This document shows, one piece after another, positions 32,662 through 33,218 of a DNA stretch of 33,218 nt. The notes beneath the pieces were generated by a model. It was not told the origin of the DNA and searched no databases. It worked only from the letters and a program-made list of their open reading frames with translations. The translations under genes and the position numbers were made by a program. Within the stretch, counting starts at the first letter, position 1; each line of letters starts with the position of its first letter. Origin of the DNA: WRMS01 sp038562165 (GTDB lineage Bacteria > Bacillota > Peptococcia > DRI-13 > UBA5745); the NCBI GenBank assembly GCA_038562165.1, contig JBCFAO010000046.1:1-33218 (forward strand), given 5' to 3'.

Positions 32662-33218
32662 TTTATTTGCTTGCTCGACCTCTGTGGCCGCAGGGGCCAA
32701 GCCTATTGAAGGGTTCCGGCTAAGGGGCCCTCTTCCTTCCCCCTTCAATCATGATTATTGCACTAAGCGACAAATCCACAACGGCTTCTCATTATTTTTT
32801 GAGAAAAGATAAATTAAAATTTTTTCTGTTTTCCTGAAGAACAAAATAGAAAAGGACTGCCCCTTTAATTTTGCTGCTGCATCTCTTTCGTATTGTGGAT
32901 GCTGGAGGACGCAGCGGCAAAGGAGGGCACTGAAAAAGTCGCTTCCCATCCAGCCCTGTGTACAAAAAACGAGATATTATGTGTATTTGCCTTAGCTAAC
33001 TGCCCGGAATTTCAAGTTTTGTCACATTGAGCACTGTCCTTTGCCTACATCTAGTGTCTAAGTAGAATTGAAATACCTATTTCAACAGAGTGAACCCCAT
33101 AATACTTCAAACCTGCTAATAATAGTCAAGCCCTTTTTAGCTGTTTTTGAAAGAAAAAAAGGGAGCTAAGTATTGACATTTTGGGACATAACAAAGTAGA
33201 GTGGTTAGAAAGGGAAAT
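32662..33218. other. Flagellin upstream region and right-hand intergenic, no supportable gene
   Basis: I see no convincing coding region. I looked on the minus strand for a SigD promoter (TAAA, ~15 nt, GCCGATAA) and found no clean match. Structural features are a TTCTCA/TGAGAA hairpin near 32787-32805, a perfect palindrome TTGAAAT-ACCT-ATTTCAA at 33068-33085, and CCCTTTTT/AAAAAGGG arms near 33130-33163. A plus-strand TTGACA near 33174, with GTAGAG 17 nt on, and AGAAAGGGA at the very end may serve a gene starting beyond the window. Confidence 0.5.

Noticed and set aside
32755..32949. 64-codon minus-strand frame upstream of flagellin
   Set aside because: There is no ribosome site or family resemblance, the composition is low-complexity and AT-rich, and it lies in the flagellin upstream region.

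Overview
The window looks like a chromosomal segment of an anaerobic, motile, low-to-medium-GC Firmicute of the Clostridia/Negativicutes type (Peptococcaceae- or Sporomusaceae-like). The reasons are the prpC-prkC-rsgA-thiN order, strong AGGAGG ribosome sites, U-rich intrinsic terminators, a tripartite tricarboxylate transporter beside UbiD/UbiX, a single flagellin gene, and a Firmicutes-style small hydrophobic toxin. The species cannot be fixed from the sequence alone.

Region 1 (1-5330) is accessory DNA. It holds the start of an IS3-like transposase running off the left edge, an AT-rich gene of unknown function, and a 53-repeat, 52-spacer CRISPR array. The repeat and the leader are of type I-C style. 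The array is transcribed on the minus strand. Its leader (about 4865-5023) carries a GTGCGAA/TTCGCAC inverted repeat, its far end has a decayed repeat and a terminator, and no cas gene is present in the window. One spacer occurs twice with the same leader-side edge but a 1-nt length difference.

Region 2 (5385-14803) starts with an FkbM-type methyltransferase. It continues with a minus-strand catabolic block: a cysteine-hydrolase (isochorismatase family), TctB-TctA-TctC, UbiD, UbiX and a DASS transporter, with a small unrecognised protein upstream. The hydrolase gene has its own promoter and a leader of about 275 nt containing two similar terminator hairpins in tandem. A related hairpin lies between tctC and ubiD. 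All three share a 15-nt element, GGYWAGTRKGGARCC, whose 3' arm is also the 5' arm of the terminator, so this looks like a small family of attenuators. A reasonable overall reading is import of a carboxylate, amide hydrolysis, prenyl-FMN-dependent decarboxylation and exchange of a dicarboxylate; the substrate is unknown.

Region 3 (14899-23473, minus) is a housekeeping operon: prpC, prkC, rsgA, thiN, a phosphoglucomutase, pgi and hslO. It covers Ser/Thr phospho-signalling, ribosome assembly, thiamine activation, hexose-phosphate interconversion and redox chaperoning.

Region 4 (23766-32616) is related to surface and motility functions: a PilZ protein, then threonine synthase followed closely by two paralogous glycosyltransferase-plus-helical-repeat proteins, then flagellin on the opposite strand. 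Between the glycosyltransferases and flagellin lies a complete type I toxin-antitoxin locus: a 29-residue hydrophobic peptide, a ribosome site held in a hairpin, 5'-3' complementary mRNA ends and an antisense RNA with its own promoter and terminator. The flagellin leader has a GGA-loop hairpin typical of CsrA control. The last 600 bases hold no gene that I can support.
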